In this document: one piece after another, positions 1 through 6,531 of the stretch
Position numbering within the stretch: the first letter of the stretch is position 1
Layout of the letters: each line of letters starts with the position of its first letter
Assembly: GCA_910578965.1 (NCBI GenBank)
Contig: CAJTSP010000088.1
Span: 3,196 to 11,126 of the forward strand
Length of the DNA stretch: 7,931 nucleotides
From: an uncultured Oscillospiraceae bacterium
Lineage (GTDB): Bacteria > Bacillota > Clostridia > Oscillospirales > Ruminococcaceae
Direction: 5' to 3'
Program-made: the position numbers and the translations under genes
The notes under the pieces: generated by a model
Told to the model about the DNA's origin: nothing
What the model saw: the letters and a program-made list of their open reading frames with translations, nothing else
Databases searched by the model: none

Positions 1-280
1 CGGCGCCGTGGCTGCCCTCGCCGGTCACCTCGCCCACGATCTGCATGCCGGCCGCCCCAAGGCCAAGCAGCGCCGCCACCAGCAGCGCCAGCACCACAAG
101 GCAGCCCAGCCGGGCTTTATTGGGCCCGCGGCGGGGCGGCCGGCCGCGGCCCTCGTCCTCCTCGTAATCGTATGCCTGCCGGCGGGCCGGTTCCCGGGCA
201 GGGCGGGTACTGCGGCCATCCCCGCGGGGGCGGCGCCGGTCCTGCCGGCGGTTTGGGTTTTGGTATACCTGTCGTTCCAT
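1..280 (-). CDS. N-terminal part of an unidentified bitopic membrane protein (runs off the left edge)
   Basis: The ATG ending at 280 opens a frame that stays open for 93 codons to the window edge, so only the N-terminus is visible. It follows a good ribosome binding site (AAGGAAGG, 9-nt spacing). Residues 1-57 are very rich in Arg, Pro, Asp and Glu with no hydrophobic stretch, as expected of a disordered cytoplasmic tail. Residues 58-79 form one hydrophobic segment (CLVVLALLVAALLGLGAAG core), followed by a polar region that should begin the extracytoplasmic domain. With Arg/Lys before the segment, the positive-inside rule predicts N-in/C-out topology. This layout fits several envelope proteins, such as MltG-type transglycosylases, LytR-CpsA-Psr enzymes or penicillin-binding proteins, but no catalytic domain is in view and I do not choose between them. 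It starts 191 bp after the GNAT gene and may be a separate transcription unit. Confidence 0.72.
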   Translation of the reverse strand, partial: MERQVYQNPNRRQDRRRPRGDGRSTRPAREPARRQAYDYEEDEGRGRPPRRGPNKARLGCLVVLALLVAALLGLGAAGMQIVGEVTGEGSHGA

Positions 281-289
281 CTGCGTGAT

Positions 290-297
290 CCTTCCTT
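290..297 (-). promoter_or_regulatory. Ribosome binding site of the left-edge membrane protein
   Basis: AAGGAAGG on the minus strand, 9 nt before the ATG at 280. It supports this start over any in-frame alternative and shows that the truncated reading frame is a real gene. Further upstream a TATAAA at 331-326 resembles a -10 box, but no -35 element sits at a suitable distance, so I do not call a promoter. Confidence 0.7.
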
Positions 298-471
298 TTT
301 GGCGGCCGAGCAGTACCGCGGCGGCTTTATAGAAAAACCCGGCCGATCAATTTTGGGGGATACCCTTTTTTCTTGCCTCCGGCCCCACGGCCTTTTTCCC
401 TGCAGGCCGCCATAAAGCCGGGGCGCCCTTTTGCCTCCGGCAGGCACGGCCCTCTATAGCCCGGCGGGCGG

Positions 472-1305
472 CTACGCCTGCTCGTCCATCATGTTGCTCA
501 TATAGCAATCCGACACATCAAAAGGCTGGCCCAAAAAACGCACCATGCCGTAATCCTGCGCGGCGCCCTCGCCCAAAAAGAGGCCCTGCGACGCGCCTAA
601 GGTGATTTCGGCCCGCTCGGCCCGCTCCCGCTCCCGGGCGGCCTCCATCAGGCGCTCGGCGGCGCGGTCGCCCTCGGCAAACAGCTCGATAAACCGCATG
701 GTGTCCCCCTTGGCAAAGTACATGCCATAGCCCTCCGGCGACGAGACGATGGTAAGCCCGCAGGAATACAGGTCGGTGAGCACCGCCGCCGCGCCGGCGG
801 GGGTAAGCATGACCGAATCCGGCATATACTGGCTACGCAGCGCCTGCCAGTGCTTGGCGGTGACGGTATCGAACTCGGCCTGGGCCCAGAGGTTATGCCG
901 CACGGCGCGGCAGAGCCTGCGGCGGCCAAACGCCTTTTGAAAGCCCCGCTTCTGGTAAAAGGCAAAGAGGGCCGGCCCCTCGGGCACAAGGGCGGCAAAG
1001 CCAAGGCCCTGCCGCGCAAGGTCGGCGCAGGCGTACTCGATGAGGCCGCTCATAACCCCTTTGCCCCGGTGGGCGGGGTCGGTGGCTATGCCGTAAAAAT
1101 AGGTTCCCGAACGCCCCTTGAGGGAAACCGGCACCGCGCAGAGCACAGCCTGCGGCCCGGCCTCCCCCTCTGCCAGATACACCCGGCCCGGCCCCGCAAA
1201 CTGCTCCAGGACCATTCGGGCAAAGGCCTCGCCGCCGCCAAACACCCCGTCAAACAGCGCCGTGCAGGCGCCAAGGTCGGCCGGAGCGGCCTTGCAGTAT
1301 TCCAT
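472..1305 (-). CDS. GNAT-family N-acetyltransferase with C-terminal extension
   Basis: A 277-residue protein. The N-terminal 130 residues carry a GNAT acyl-CoA transferase domain: strand beta-4 followed by the acetyl-CoA pyrophosphate loop at residues 72-90 (GIATDPAHRGKGVMSGLI), and the late motif FYQKRGF at 116-122, whose Tyr117 is in the usual position of the general acid. The loop style, with HRGKGVMSGL, resembles Eis-like GNATs. Residues 140-277 form an extra domain I cannot assign; it may be a second degenerate GNAT-like fold. The substrate is unknown and the protein has no signal peptide or membrane segment, so it should be cytoplasmic. The ATG at 1305 is preferred over a start 27 nt upstream because an AAGGGGGG site sits 7 nt before it. 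It is the last gene of the run that starts with thyX, 111 bp after the DUF2156 gene, which is itself likely a GNAT-fold acyltransferase. Confidence 0.88.
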   Translation of the reverse strand: MEYCKAAPADLGACTALFDGVFGGGEAFARMVLEQFAGPGRVYLAEGEAGPQAVLCAVPVSLKGRSGTYFYGIATDPAHRGKGVMSGLIEYACADLARQGLGFAALVPEGPALFAFYQKRGFQKAFGRRRLCRAVRHNLWAQAEFDTVTAKHWQALRSQYMPDSVMLTPAGAAAVLTDLYSCGLTIVSSPEGYGMYFAKGDTMRFIELFAEGDRAAERLMEAARERERAERAEITLGASQGLFLGEGAAQDYGMVRFLGQPFDVSDCYMSNMMDEQA

Positions 1306-1312
1306 ACCTGAT

Positions 1313-1320
1313 CCCCCCTT
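1313..1320 (-). promoter_or_regulatory. Ribosome binding site fixing the GNAT start
   Basis: AAGGGGGG on the minus strand, 7 nt before the ATG at 1305. A longer in-frame start at 1332 would lie upstream of this site and inside a predicted hairpin (1328-1356), so the shorter protein is preferred. Confidence 0.65.
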
Positions 1321-1327
1321 TTTATGC

Positions 1328-1356
1328 GGCATCCCCGCCTGCGGGCAGGCAATGCC
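1328..1356 (-). other. Hairpin in the DUF2156-GNAT spacer
   Basis: On the minus strand an inner stem GCCTG/CAGGC with a CCCG loop sits inside an outer stem GGCAT/ATGCC, separated by an asymmetric internal loop. It ends 7 nt before the GNAT ribosome binding site. There is no U-run, so it is not a convincing terminator. It could be an RNA processing or stability element that sets the level of the last gene relative to the three before it; that role is inference. Confidence 0.4.
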
Positions 1357-1416
1357 TGATATGTCCCTGCGGCAAACGGGCGCGGCCGGCTACCGCCTGC
1401 GCCCCAAGGGCTCTGC

Positions 1417-2319
1417 CTACCCTTCGTTTTGGCAGGCAAGGGTGGCAATCCATTTTTCCTCCAGCCGGGCCGGGTTATACGAGAGCTTTGCCGCACGCAG
1501 CCCCTCCTCGCCCACGTCGTCCTCCCGGTTAATGAACTCGTACCCGGCGCAGAAGGCTCGGGCCATCTCACGGTTGATGATGTTGTAGGCGCCGTTGACG
1601 TCGTAAAGGGCCTTTTCCACGTGGGTGTCAAACACCCGGCCGTTGATGGCGCTGCCAAACGAAAAGGCCACGATCCGCCCGCCGGCGGTGATATAGCCGC
1701 CCTTGAGGCCCAGCGCGTCGTAATGGCGGAAAACCCGCTCGATGGCCCGGTGCTCGGCCGTGATACCGGCGTCGTCCCGGTTGTCGTAGAGCTGGCACCA
1801 CTCGTTGTTGAACTGCCGGATGGCCGGCATGGCCTCATCCGTGATGGGCAAAAACTGCCAGTCCGGGTTTTCCTTGATAAAGCGGGAGACGTGGTTGCGC
1901 TTTTTCTGGAATTTTTTGCCCGCAAGCTCCGCCAGGTCCCGGGCGTTATAGAGGTAGTCGTAATCGGCCCGGTCGGCCGTAAAGCGGTACCGGCCGGGGA
2001 AATACCCCTCCATCCGCTCCTTTGCCTCGGGCGAGACCGAAAAGATCACCAGCCGCTTGCCGTCCTGTTCGGCGTCCTGCCGGATGGCCTCAAGGACGGC
2101 CTTTTCGTCCCCTTTGCCCGCCGGGAACAGATAGTGGTAGGAATGCCGCCCCTCGCTGCGGGCAACGACCCAGTCCTCAAACCGGGCAATTTTAGTATGG
2201 TAGATGTGGGCCCACATAAAGATGGTAACAAACGCATATTCGCAGCTTGCATAACCGCTCTGCCGCAGCAGCGGCCCGGCCCATTGGCCGTCCTCGGCCG
2301 TTACCTCATGAAAATTCAC
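1417..2319 (-). CDS. DUF2156 protein (soluble MprF/LPG-synthase C-terminal-like aminoacyltransferase)
   Basis: A 300-residue protein matching the DUF2156 family, which forms the catalytic domain of MprF (phosphatidylglycerol lysyltransferase) and has two tandem GNAT-like folds. Visible family features are the central DYLYNARDLAELAGKKFQKK stretch followed by RNHVSRF (residues 120-147), the THVEKALYD segment (232-240) where acyl acceptor and substrate contacts usually lie, and the C-terminal INREDDVGEEGLRAAKLSYNP block (263-283). There are no transmembrane helices, so unlike MprF it has no flippase part and should be cytosolic or peripheral. By family it may transfer an aminoacyl group from charged tRNA to a lipid or peptide, but the actual substrate of such standalone clostridial proteins is not known to me. 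It starts with GTG, set by GGAGGGG 5 nt upstream, and overlaps the tmk stop by 4 nt (GTGA), so it is probably translationally coupled to tmk. Confidence 0.87.
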   Translation of the reverse strand: MNFHEVTAEDGQWAGPLLRQSGYASCEYAFVTIFMWAHIYHTKIARFEDWVVARSEGRHSYHYLFPAGKGDEKAVLEAIRQDAEQDGKRLVIFSVSPEAKERMEGYFPGRYRFTADRADYDYLYNARDLAELAGKKFQKKRNHVSRFIKENPDWQFLPITDEAMPAIRQFNNEWCQLYDNRDDAGITAEHRAIERVFRHYDALGLKGGYITAGGRIVAFSFGSAINGRVFDTHVEKALYDVNGAYNIINREMARAFCAGYEFINREDDVGEEGLRAAKLSYNPARLEEKWIATLACQNEG

Positions 2320-3017
2320 CCTGACCCCTCCAAAACGATCTTGAGTATTTCCCGCCCGATCTCCTCCGCCGGGCGAATGCCCTGCCCGGCCGCGCACTCG
2401 ATGGTGCGCCAGCCAAACCGGGCGGCGCAGTAGTCGGCCGCGGCCCGGCTTTGGGCCAGATAGGCGGCGTCCCGCTCGTGGATATCCTTTTTGCTCTCGT
2501 CGCCGGCATACCGCGCAGCCAGCAGCCGCTGGCTTACCGCCGGATCTACCCGCAGGTAAACCACCGTATCCGGCGCAGGAATGCCCAGCCGGCCGTATTC
2601 AAAGCGGAACAGCCAATCCAAAAAGCCGTCCCACCCGGCTTTTGGCAGCTTTGCGCACTGGTGCACCGCGTTGCTGGTGGTGTACCGGTCGGCAACCAGG
2701 ATACCGCCGGCGGCGTAAAATTCGCCCCAGTCGGCTTTATAGCCGGCGTACCGGTCCACCGAAAAAAAGGCCGAGGCCGCGTAGGCGTTTACATCCCCCG
2801 GATGGCTGCCAAACGCGCCGGCAAGATACATGCGCACCAGCGCCGACGAATCGCTTTTGTAATTGGGGAAGGTGATGCCCCGCACCGGCAGCCCGCGGGC
2901 CGCAAGGCTTTGCACCAGCAGCCCCGCCTGGGTGGCCTTGCCGCTGCCGTCCAGCCCTTCCAGCACGATCAGCCGGCCCTTTGCCGCGCCGCCCGGCTTA
3001 CTGGGCCTCTGGGCCAT
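2316..3017 (-). CDS. tmk: Thymidylate kinase (dTMP kinase)
   Basis: Phosphorylates dTMP to dTDP with ATP in the cytoplasm, the step after thymidylate synthase. The 233-residue length is slightly above the usual 205-215 because of a 13-residue basic/Gly N-terminal extension. Motifs seen are the P-loop EGLDGSGKATQ (residues 20-30), the DRY motif at 110-112 (ADRYTTSN), VVYLRVDP (152-159), which precedes the lid, and the lid segment DESKKDIHERD (173-183). The residue after the P-loop lysine is Ala28 rather than Ser/Thr; I think this GKAT form occurs in clostridial enzymes, but it is worth noting. Two in-frame ATGs lie close together (3023 and 3017). AAGGAGG at 3027-3033 is 3 nt from the first and 9 nt from the second, so 3017 is chosen. 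It overlaps the end of thyX by 20 bp, which places the pair in one operon and suggests coupled translation. Confidence 0.94.
   Translation of the reverse strand: MAQRPSKPGGAAKGRLIVLEGLDGSGKATQAGLLVQSLAARGLPVRGITFPNYKSDSSALVRMYLAGAFGSHPGDVNAYAASAFFSVDRYAGYKADWGEFYAAGGILVADRYTTSNAVHQCAKLPKAGWDGFLDWLFRFEYGRLGIPAPDTVVYLRVDPAVSQRLLAARYAGDESKKDIHERDAAYLAQSRAAADYCAARFGWRTIECAAGQGIRPAEEIGREILKIVLEGSG
2325..2331 (-). promoter_or_regulatory. Ribosome binding site fixing the GTG start of the DUF2156 gene
   Basis: GGAGGGG lies 5 nt before a GTG codon at 2319, inside the last codons of tmk. An upstream ATG at 2397 would add 26 low-complexity residues and overlap tmk by about 80 bp, with no comparable site, so GTG is chosen. 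Confidence 0.75.
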
Positions 3018-3792
3018 GCCCATACGCCTCCTTTTTGAGCGCCGCATACTCAGCCCGCACCGCATCGGCCCTGCCGCAGCTCATCCGCCCCTCGGGGCAG
3101 GGCCCGCAAACGCAGGAAGGGCCCGCGTTTTCAAACAGGGCCGGCGCTGTCTCCAGCACCAGCCGCAGCATCTCTTTGGCCAAGGCGCGGATTTCCCACT
3201 GAGCGCGGCTACAGCACCGGTGACGGAAAAAATTGCACAGGCTGCGGGCGTTCATGGTAACGACCATCTTGGTATCGCAGGCGTTTGGCAGCACAAAGCG
3301 CGCGTCTTCAATGGCCAGCTTTTCGGCCTTTTTGGCGGCGGCCGCCTCGTCCATCCCCTCGGCCGTCAGCCGGCGGATGTGCCCCTCCTTTAGGATGCCC
3401 GCGATGCGGCGGTAATGTCCGTTCTGCTGCTCCATCGCCTCGCAGAAAGCGGCCTCAGCCTCGGGGTTTTGGGCGATCTCGGGCGGGGTTATGCAGCCAA
3501 AGCCGTCCATCCGCACATACCGCTGGCTCTGCACGCTGTAGCTAGCAATACGGTGCCGGGTGATCTGGGCCAGCAGGCTGCGCGAGACCCCCTCGATGGC
3601 AAAGGTAAAGCTGGCGTGCTCGGTAGGGCTCTCGTGCCCCATGCCGGCCAGCATCCGCACAAACTCCCGGCTCTTTTGGGGGGTGAGACCGGCCAACAGG
3701 TCATCCACCGAGGCGTTTGAATAGCAGAGCCTCGCCGCCGCCGCCACCACCTGCTCGGGGTTTGGGGTATGCGCGATCAGGGTAACCTTCAT
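2998..3792 (-). CDS. thyX: FAD-dependent (flavin-dependent) thymidylate synthase
   Basis: Makes dTMP from dUMP using methylene-tetrahydrofolate as carbon donor and NAD(P)H-reduced FAD, without producing dihydrofolate. The 264-residue protein carries the signature RHR-x7-S at residues 79-89 (RHRIASYSVQS), with Ser89 and Arg91 in the dUMP site, and the second conserved block NFFRHRCCSRAQWEIR (187-202) that contributes to FAD/dUMP binding in the homotetramer. HESPTEHASFTF (53-64) is the usual N-terminal FAD-contact region. The C-terminus holds a cysteine cluster (Cys227, 229, 232, 239, in addition to Cys193/194) of the form C-x-C-x2-C-x6-C. The ATG at 3792 is chosen over a TTG 6 nt upstream because AAGGAGG is 9 nt away from it. 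It is the first gene of a run with tmk, so it feeds its product directly to the next enzyme. Confidence 0.96.
   Translation of the reverse strand: MKVTLIAHTPNPEQVVAAAARLCYSNASVDDLLAGLTPQKSREFVRMLAGMGHESPTEHASFTFAIEGVSRSLLAQITRHRIASYSVQSQRYVRMDGFGCITPPEIAQNPEAEAAFCEAMEQQNGHYRRIAGILKEGHIRRLTAEGMDEAAAAKKAEKLAIEDARFVLPNACDTKMVVTMNARSLCNFFRHRCCSRAQWEIRALAKEMLRLVLETAPALFENAGPSCVCGPCPEGRMSCGRADAVRAEYAALKKEAYGHGPEAQ
3027..3033 (-). promoter_or_regulatory. Ribosome binding site of tmk, inside the thyX coding region
   Basis: AAGGAGG on the minus strand. It decides between the ATG at 3023 (3-nt spacing, too close) and the ATG at 3017 (9-nt spacing, normal). It lies within the last codons of thyX. Confidence 0.75.
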
Positions 3793-3799
3793 GCCCAAT

Positions 3800-3808
3800 C
3801 TCCTCCTT
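3800..3808 (-). promoter_or_regulatory. Ribosome binding site of thyX
   Basis: AAGGAGGAG on the minus strand, with the AAGGAGG core 9 nt before the ATG at 3792 and only 3 nt before an in-frame TTG at 3798. This supports the ATG start. Confidence 0.75.
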
Positions 3809-3873
3809 GCCGCACAGACCGGCGGCTTTTTACGGCGCGGCCGCGTTCCCTCATTTGGGCCGCCTTTTTCCCG

Positions 3874-3911
3874 TTTGGGCCAGGCGTTTTCGCCTTTTGC
3901 CCAAAACGCCT
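3874..3911 (-). repeat. Inverted repeats with two mutually exclusive hairpins upstream of thyX
   Basis: Minus-strand RNA can form hairpin A, a 9-bp perfect stem (AGGCGTTTT at 3911-3903 with AAAACGCCT at 3890-3882). It can instead form hairpin B, a 7-bp stem (TTTGGGC at 3905-3899 with GCCCAAA at 3880-3874) enclosing a 5-bp stem with an AAAA loop (AGGCG/CGCCT). They share bases, so only one can form. Neither is followed by a U-run on the minus strand; on the plus strand hairpin A runs into TTTTAT. The position, 80-120 nt before thyX, would suit an attenuator or a terminator of pcrA read-through. No promoter is recognisable in the 163-bp gap. Confidence 0.45.
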
Positions 3912-3923
3912 TTTATCAACGGC

Positions 3924-3955
3924 GCCGCGGGCAAAACCGCCCGGCCCGCCGCGGC
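3924..3955 (-). terminator. GC-rich hairpin directly after the pcrA stop, possible weak terminator
   Basis: Immediately after the pcrA TAG, the minus strand can pair GCCGCGGCGGGC (3955-3944) with GCCCGCGGC (3932-3924), 9 bp with a 3-nt bulge and a loop of about 11 nt. No U-run follows, only GCCGTTGATAAAA. It may slow or stop transcription, or protect the pcrA mRNA end, but as an intrinsic terminator it is weak. Confidence 0.3.
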
Positions 3956-6430
3956 CTATCCGCCAATTTTAGAAAGCGGCGCGTAGTTCGCCATGGTCTT
4001 TTTGACCCCCGCACGCTCAAACTCAATTTCCACAATGGTGTCCCCCGCCACCGGGGTCACCTTTCGTACCCGGCCGCGGCCGAATACCTTATGTTCCACA
4101 AGGTCGCCCGGCTGGTAGGCAACCGCCTGCCCGGCTGCCGGCTTTGGGGCCGCTCCACCCAAAAGACTGCTGGCGCCAAAGCTGACCCTTGCCCCGCCGG
4201 CCGGCGCCGGCCGGCGGTAGCCCGCGCCGTAGCCGCCCAGGCCGCTCTGCCCCGAATAGCCGCTGCGGCTGGGGACGGCCCCGCCGTAGCCGGACAGATG
4301 GCCGCCCTGCCACCGGGAGGGGCGGGCCAGCGCGGGGCTTTCTTCCTCCTCCAGCAGCTCGGGGCCGATCTCCTCCAAAAAGCGGCTGGGGTTGTTGCGC
4401 TGGGTACGGCCAAAGATCATCCGGCTTTGGCTGGATGAGAGATACAGCTTTTTTTTGGCCCGGGTGATGCCCACATAGCAGAGCCTTCGTTCCTCCTCCA
4501 AATCCTCGTCCGAAAAGCGGCTGAGCTCGCTGGGAAAGATGCCCTCCTCCAGCCCCACCAGAAAGACATACTCAAACTCCAGCCCCTTGGCCGAATGAAT
4601 AGTCATCAGCACCACAACGTCGCTCTCGGCGTCATAGCTGTCGAGGTCCGAAATAAGGGCGACCTCCTCCAAAAAGCCGGCAAGGCTTGCCTCGGGGCCG
4701 CGCTGATCCGCATAGGTACGCACGCTTGAGATAAGCTGGCCGATGTTGTCCAGCCGGTCCTGCCCGCGCTCCTTGTCCTGCAGGAGCATTTCCTGATAGC
4801 CGGTAAGCTCCGGCACCTTTTGGGCAAAGAGGTCGAGCGGCAGGGTGTCGTGGGCCTCGCGCAGCGCCTCGTACACCCCATAGAACCCGGCCAATGCGCC
4901 GGCGGCACGGCCCAGCAGCGGATAGTCGGCCGCGTGGGCGCAAACCTCCAGCATGCCCACCCCCAGTCCGGCGGCGATCTGGGCCACCCGGTCCAGGGTG
5001 GTAGCCCCAATCTTGCGGGCGGGCTCGTTGATGATCCGCCGCAGCCGCAAATCGTCCTGCGGGTTTGCAACAACAGCCATGTAGGCCAGCATGTCCCGGA
5101 TTTCTTTGCGGTCGTAAAACCGCTGGCCGCCCACGATCTTATAGGGGATGCCGGCCCGGGCAAAATAGGTCTCGATGGGGCCGGACTGGGCGTTCATCCG
5201 GTAGAGCACCGCGTGGCTGCGCAGCGGCTCGCCGGCCTGCCGGTGCTCGGCAATGGTGCGCGCAACCGACGCCGCCTCGTCCTCCTCGCTGGCTGCCTCG
5301 TAATGGCGCACCTTGGCCCCCTCGCCGTTCTGGGTCCAGAGAGTCTTGCCCTTGCGGCCGGTATTGTTTTGGATGACCCGATTGGCCGCGTTCAGGATGC
5401 AGCCGGTGGAGCGGTAGTTCTGCTCGAGCCGGATGAGCCTGGCCCCGGGAAAATGCTGCTCAAAATTAAGGATGTTCTCGATGGTGGCCCCGCGGAAGCG
5501 ATAGATGCTCTGGTCGTCGTCGCCTACCACGCAGATATTTTGGCGGCGGCCGGCCAGCAGGCGCACCAGATGGAACTGGGCAACGCTGGTGTCCTGGTAC
5601 TCGTCCACTAAGATATAACGGAACCGGTCCTGATAATACTCCAGCACCTCGGGGCAATTTTGCAAAAGCCGGACGGTGTGGTAGATAAGGTCGTCAAAAT
5701 CCATGGCGCCGGCCGCCTTGAGCCGCCGGGCATAGGCGTCGTAAACCTTGGCCAGCAGCCCGGCCTTGGTGTCGGCCGGGGCCGCCAGCGCCTCCTCGGG
5801 GCCGATGAGCTGATCTTTCATCCGGCCAATCTGCGAAAGGGCCGACTTGACTGGCAGGAACTTGTCGTCCACCATCAGGTCCTTATAGGCCTCTTTCATG
5901 GCGCGCTGCTGGTCGTCGGCATCATAGATGGTAAAGCTTTGGGGGAAGCCCAGCTCGCCGGCGCTGCGGCGCAAAATACGCACGCAGGCCGAGTGGAAGG
6001 TGGAGGCATTGACATCCCCGCCTTGGGTTTCGCCCAGCATGGCGGCAAGCCGGCTTTTGAGCTCCCCGGCCGCCTTGTTGGTAAAGGTGATGGCCAGCAC
6101 GTTCCAGGGGCGCACCGGGTTTACCGGCAAAAGGCCGGCCACCTCGCCGGGCAGCGGCACGCCACCCTCTACCGCAGCGCGCAGGGCGGCCACGTCGGCC
6201 GGAGTGGGAGTGCGCCGCAGCTCGGCCGAGCCGTGGGCCGCGCCAAACCGGATGAGGTTGGCAATGCGGTTGACCAGCACGGTGGTTTTGCCGCTGCCCG
6301 CGCCCGCTAAGAGCAGCAACGGGCCCTCGGTGGCAAATACTGCCTGCCGCTGCACCGGGTTCAGCCCGGTAAACTGCGCTTCAATGTAGGCGTCGCGCAG
6401 TGAGAGGAACTCTGCTGTTTCGTTTGACAT
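3956..6430 (-). CDS. pcrA: ATP-dependent 3'-5' DNA helicase PcrA (UvrD family, SF1A)
   Basis: Unwinds DNA in repair and in plasmid rolling-circle replication, and removes RecA or stalled RNA polymerase. The 824-residue protein has the full set of SF1A motifs: Q-motif LNPVQRQAV (23-31), Walker A GAGSGKTT (43-50), motif Ia ITFTNKAAGELKSR (114-127), Walker B VDEYQDTS (275-282), motif III VVGDDDQSIYRFRG (301-314), motif IV LEQNYRST (335-342), motif V MTIHSAKGLEFEYVFLVGLE (609-628) and motif VI YVGITRAKKKL (652-662). A segment of about 38 extra residues (roughly 64-108) separates motifs I and Ia. Residues 700-770 are a Gly/Ser/Tyr/Pro-rich linker, then a C-terminal Tudor-like domain (GDLVEHKVFGRGRVRKV, 775-791, to the end), which in PcrA contacts RNA polymerase. 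A longer frame reaching 6601 would cross the promoter; ATG 6430 with AAAGGG 6 nt upstream is used. Confidence 0.96.
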   Translation of the reverse strand: MSNETAEFLSLRDAYIEAQFTGLNPVQRQAVFATEGPLLLLAGAGSGKTTVLVNRIANLIRFGAAHGSAELRRTPTPADVAALRAAVEGGVPLPGEVAGLLPVNPVRPWNVLAITFTNKAAGELKSRLAAMLGETQGGDVNASTFHSACVRILRRSAGELGFPQSFTIYDADDQQRAMKEAYKDLMVDDKFLPVKSALSQIGRMKDQLIGPEEALAAPADTKAGLLAKVYDAYARRLKAAGAMDFDDLIYHTVRLLQNCPEVLEYYQDRFRYILVDEYQDTSVAQFHLVRLLAGRRQNICVVGDDDQSIYRFRGATIENILNFEQHFPGARLIRLEQNYRSTGCILNAANRVIQNNTGRKGKTLWTQNGEGAKVRHYEAASEEDEAASVARTIAEHRQAGEPLRSHAVLYRMNAQSGPIETYFARAGIPYKIVGGQRFYDRKEIRDMLAYMAVVANPQDDLRLRRIINEPARKIGATTLDRVAQIAAGLGVGMLEVCAHAADYPLLGRAAGALAGFYGVYEALREAHDTLPLDLFAQKVPELTGYQEMLLQDKERGQDRLDNIGQLISSVRTYADQRGPEASLAGFLEEVALISDLDSYDAESDVVVLMTIHSAKGLEFEYVFLVGLEEGIFPSELSRFSDEDLEEERRLCYVGITRAKKKLYLSSSQSRMIFGRTQRNNPSRFLEEIGPELLEEEESPALARPSRWQGGHLSGYGGAVPSRSGYSGQSGLGGYGAGYRRPAPAGGARVSFGASSLLGGAAPKPAAGQAVAYQPGDLVEHKVFGRGRVRKVTPVAGDTIVEIEFERAGVKKTMANYAPLSKIGG

Positions 6431-6531
6431 AACGCACCCTTTCCCCAAGGTTTTTGCGCAGGGCCCGCCCGGGCCAAGGGCATATAGGCTGCCGGCGCGA
6501 TGCTTTGCCAAGCGGCGCCCCCGGCGCTTCA

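Noticed and set aside
85..115. LGC at residues 58-60 of the left-edge protein as a lipobox
   Set aside because: The cysteine precedes the hydrophobic segment and the -3 residue is Arg, so it cannot be a signal peptidase II site.
326..350. TATAAA (331-326) and TTGATC (350-345) as a promoter for the left-edge gene
   Set aside because: The spacing is only 13 nt, too short for a sigma-A promoter, and neither box is a full match.
373..441. 11-bp direct repeat TTGCCTCCGGC at 373-383 and 431-441
   Set aside because: Two short GC-rich copies 58 bp apart in a high-GC spacer can occur by chance; no further copies are seen and no mobile element is associated.
25..447. 140-codon minus-strand frame over the left-edge gene
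   Set aside because: Its product is a Trp/Arg-rich low-complexity sequence in the wrong frame; the overlapping frame starting at 280 has a ribosome binding site and a proper membrane segment.
1429..2433. 334-codon open frame on the plus strand opposite the DUF2156 gene
   Set aside because: It is a GC-driven antisense shadow: no ribosome binding site that stands out, no recognisable domain, and the opposite strand encodes a clear family member with a good start site.
3891..3919. TTGATA at 3919-3914 as a -35 box for thyX
   Set aside because: The sequence at 17 nt spacing is AAGGCG, which has no resemblance to a -10 element.
3791..4438. 215-codon plus-strand frame opposite the end of pcrA
   Set aside because: It is antisense to the PcrA linker and Tudor-like domain, compositionally biased, with no domain and no ribosome binding site.
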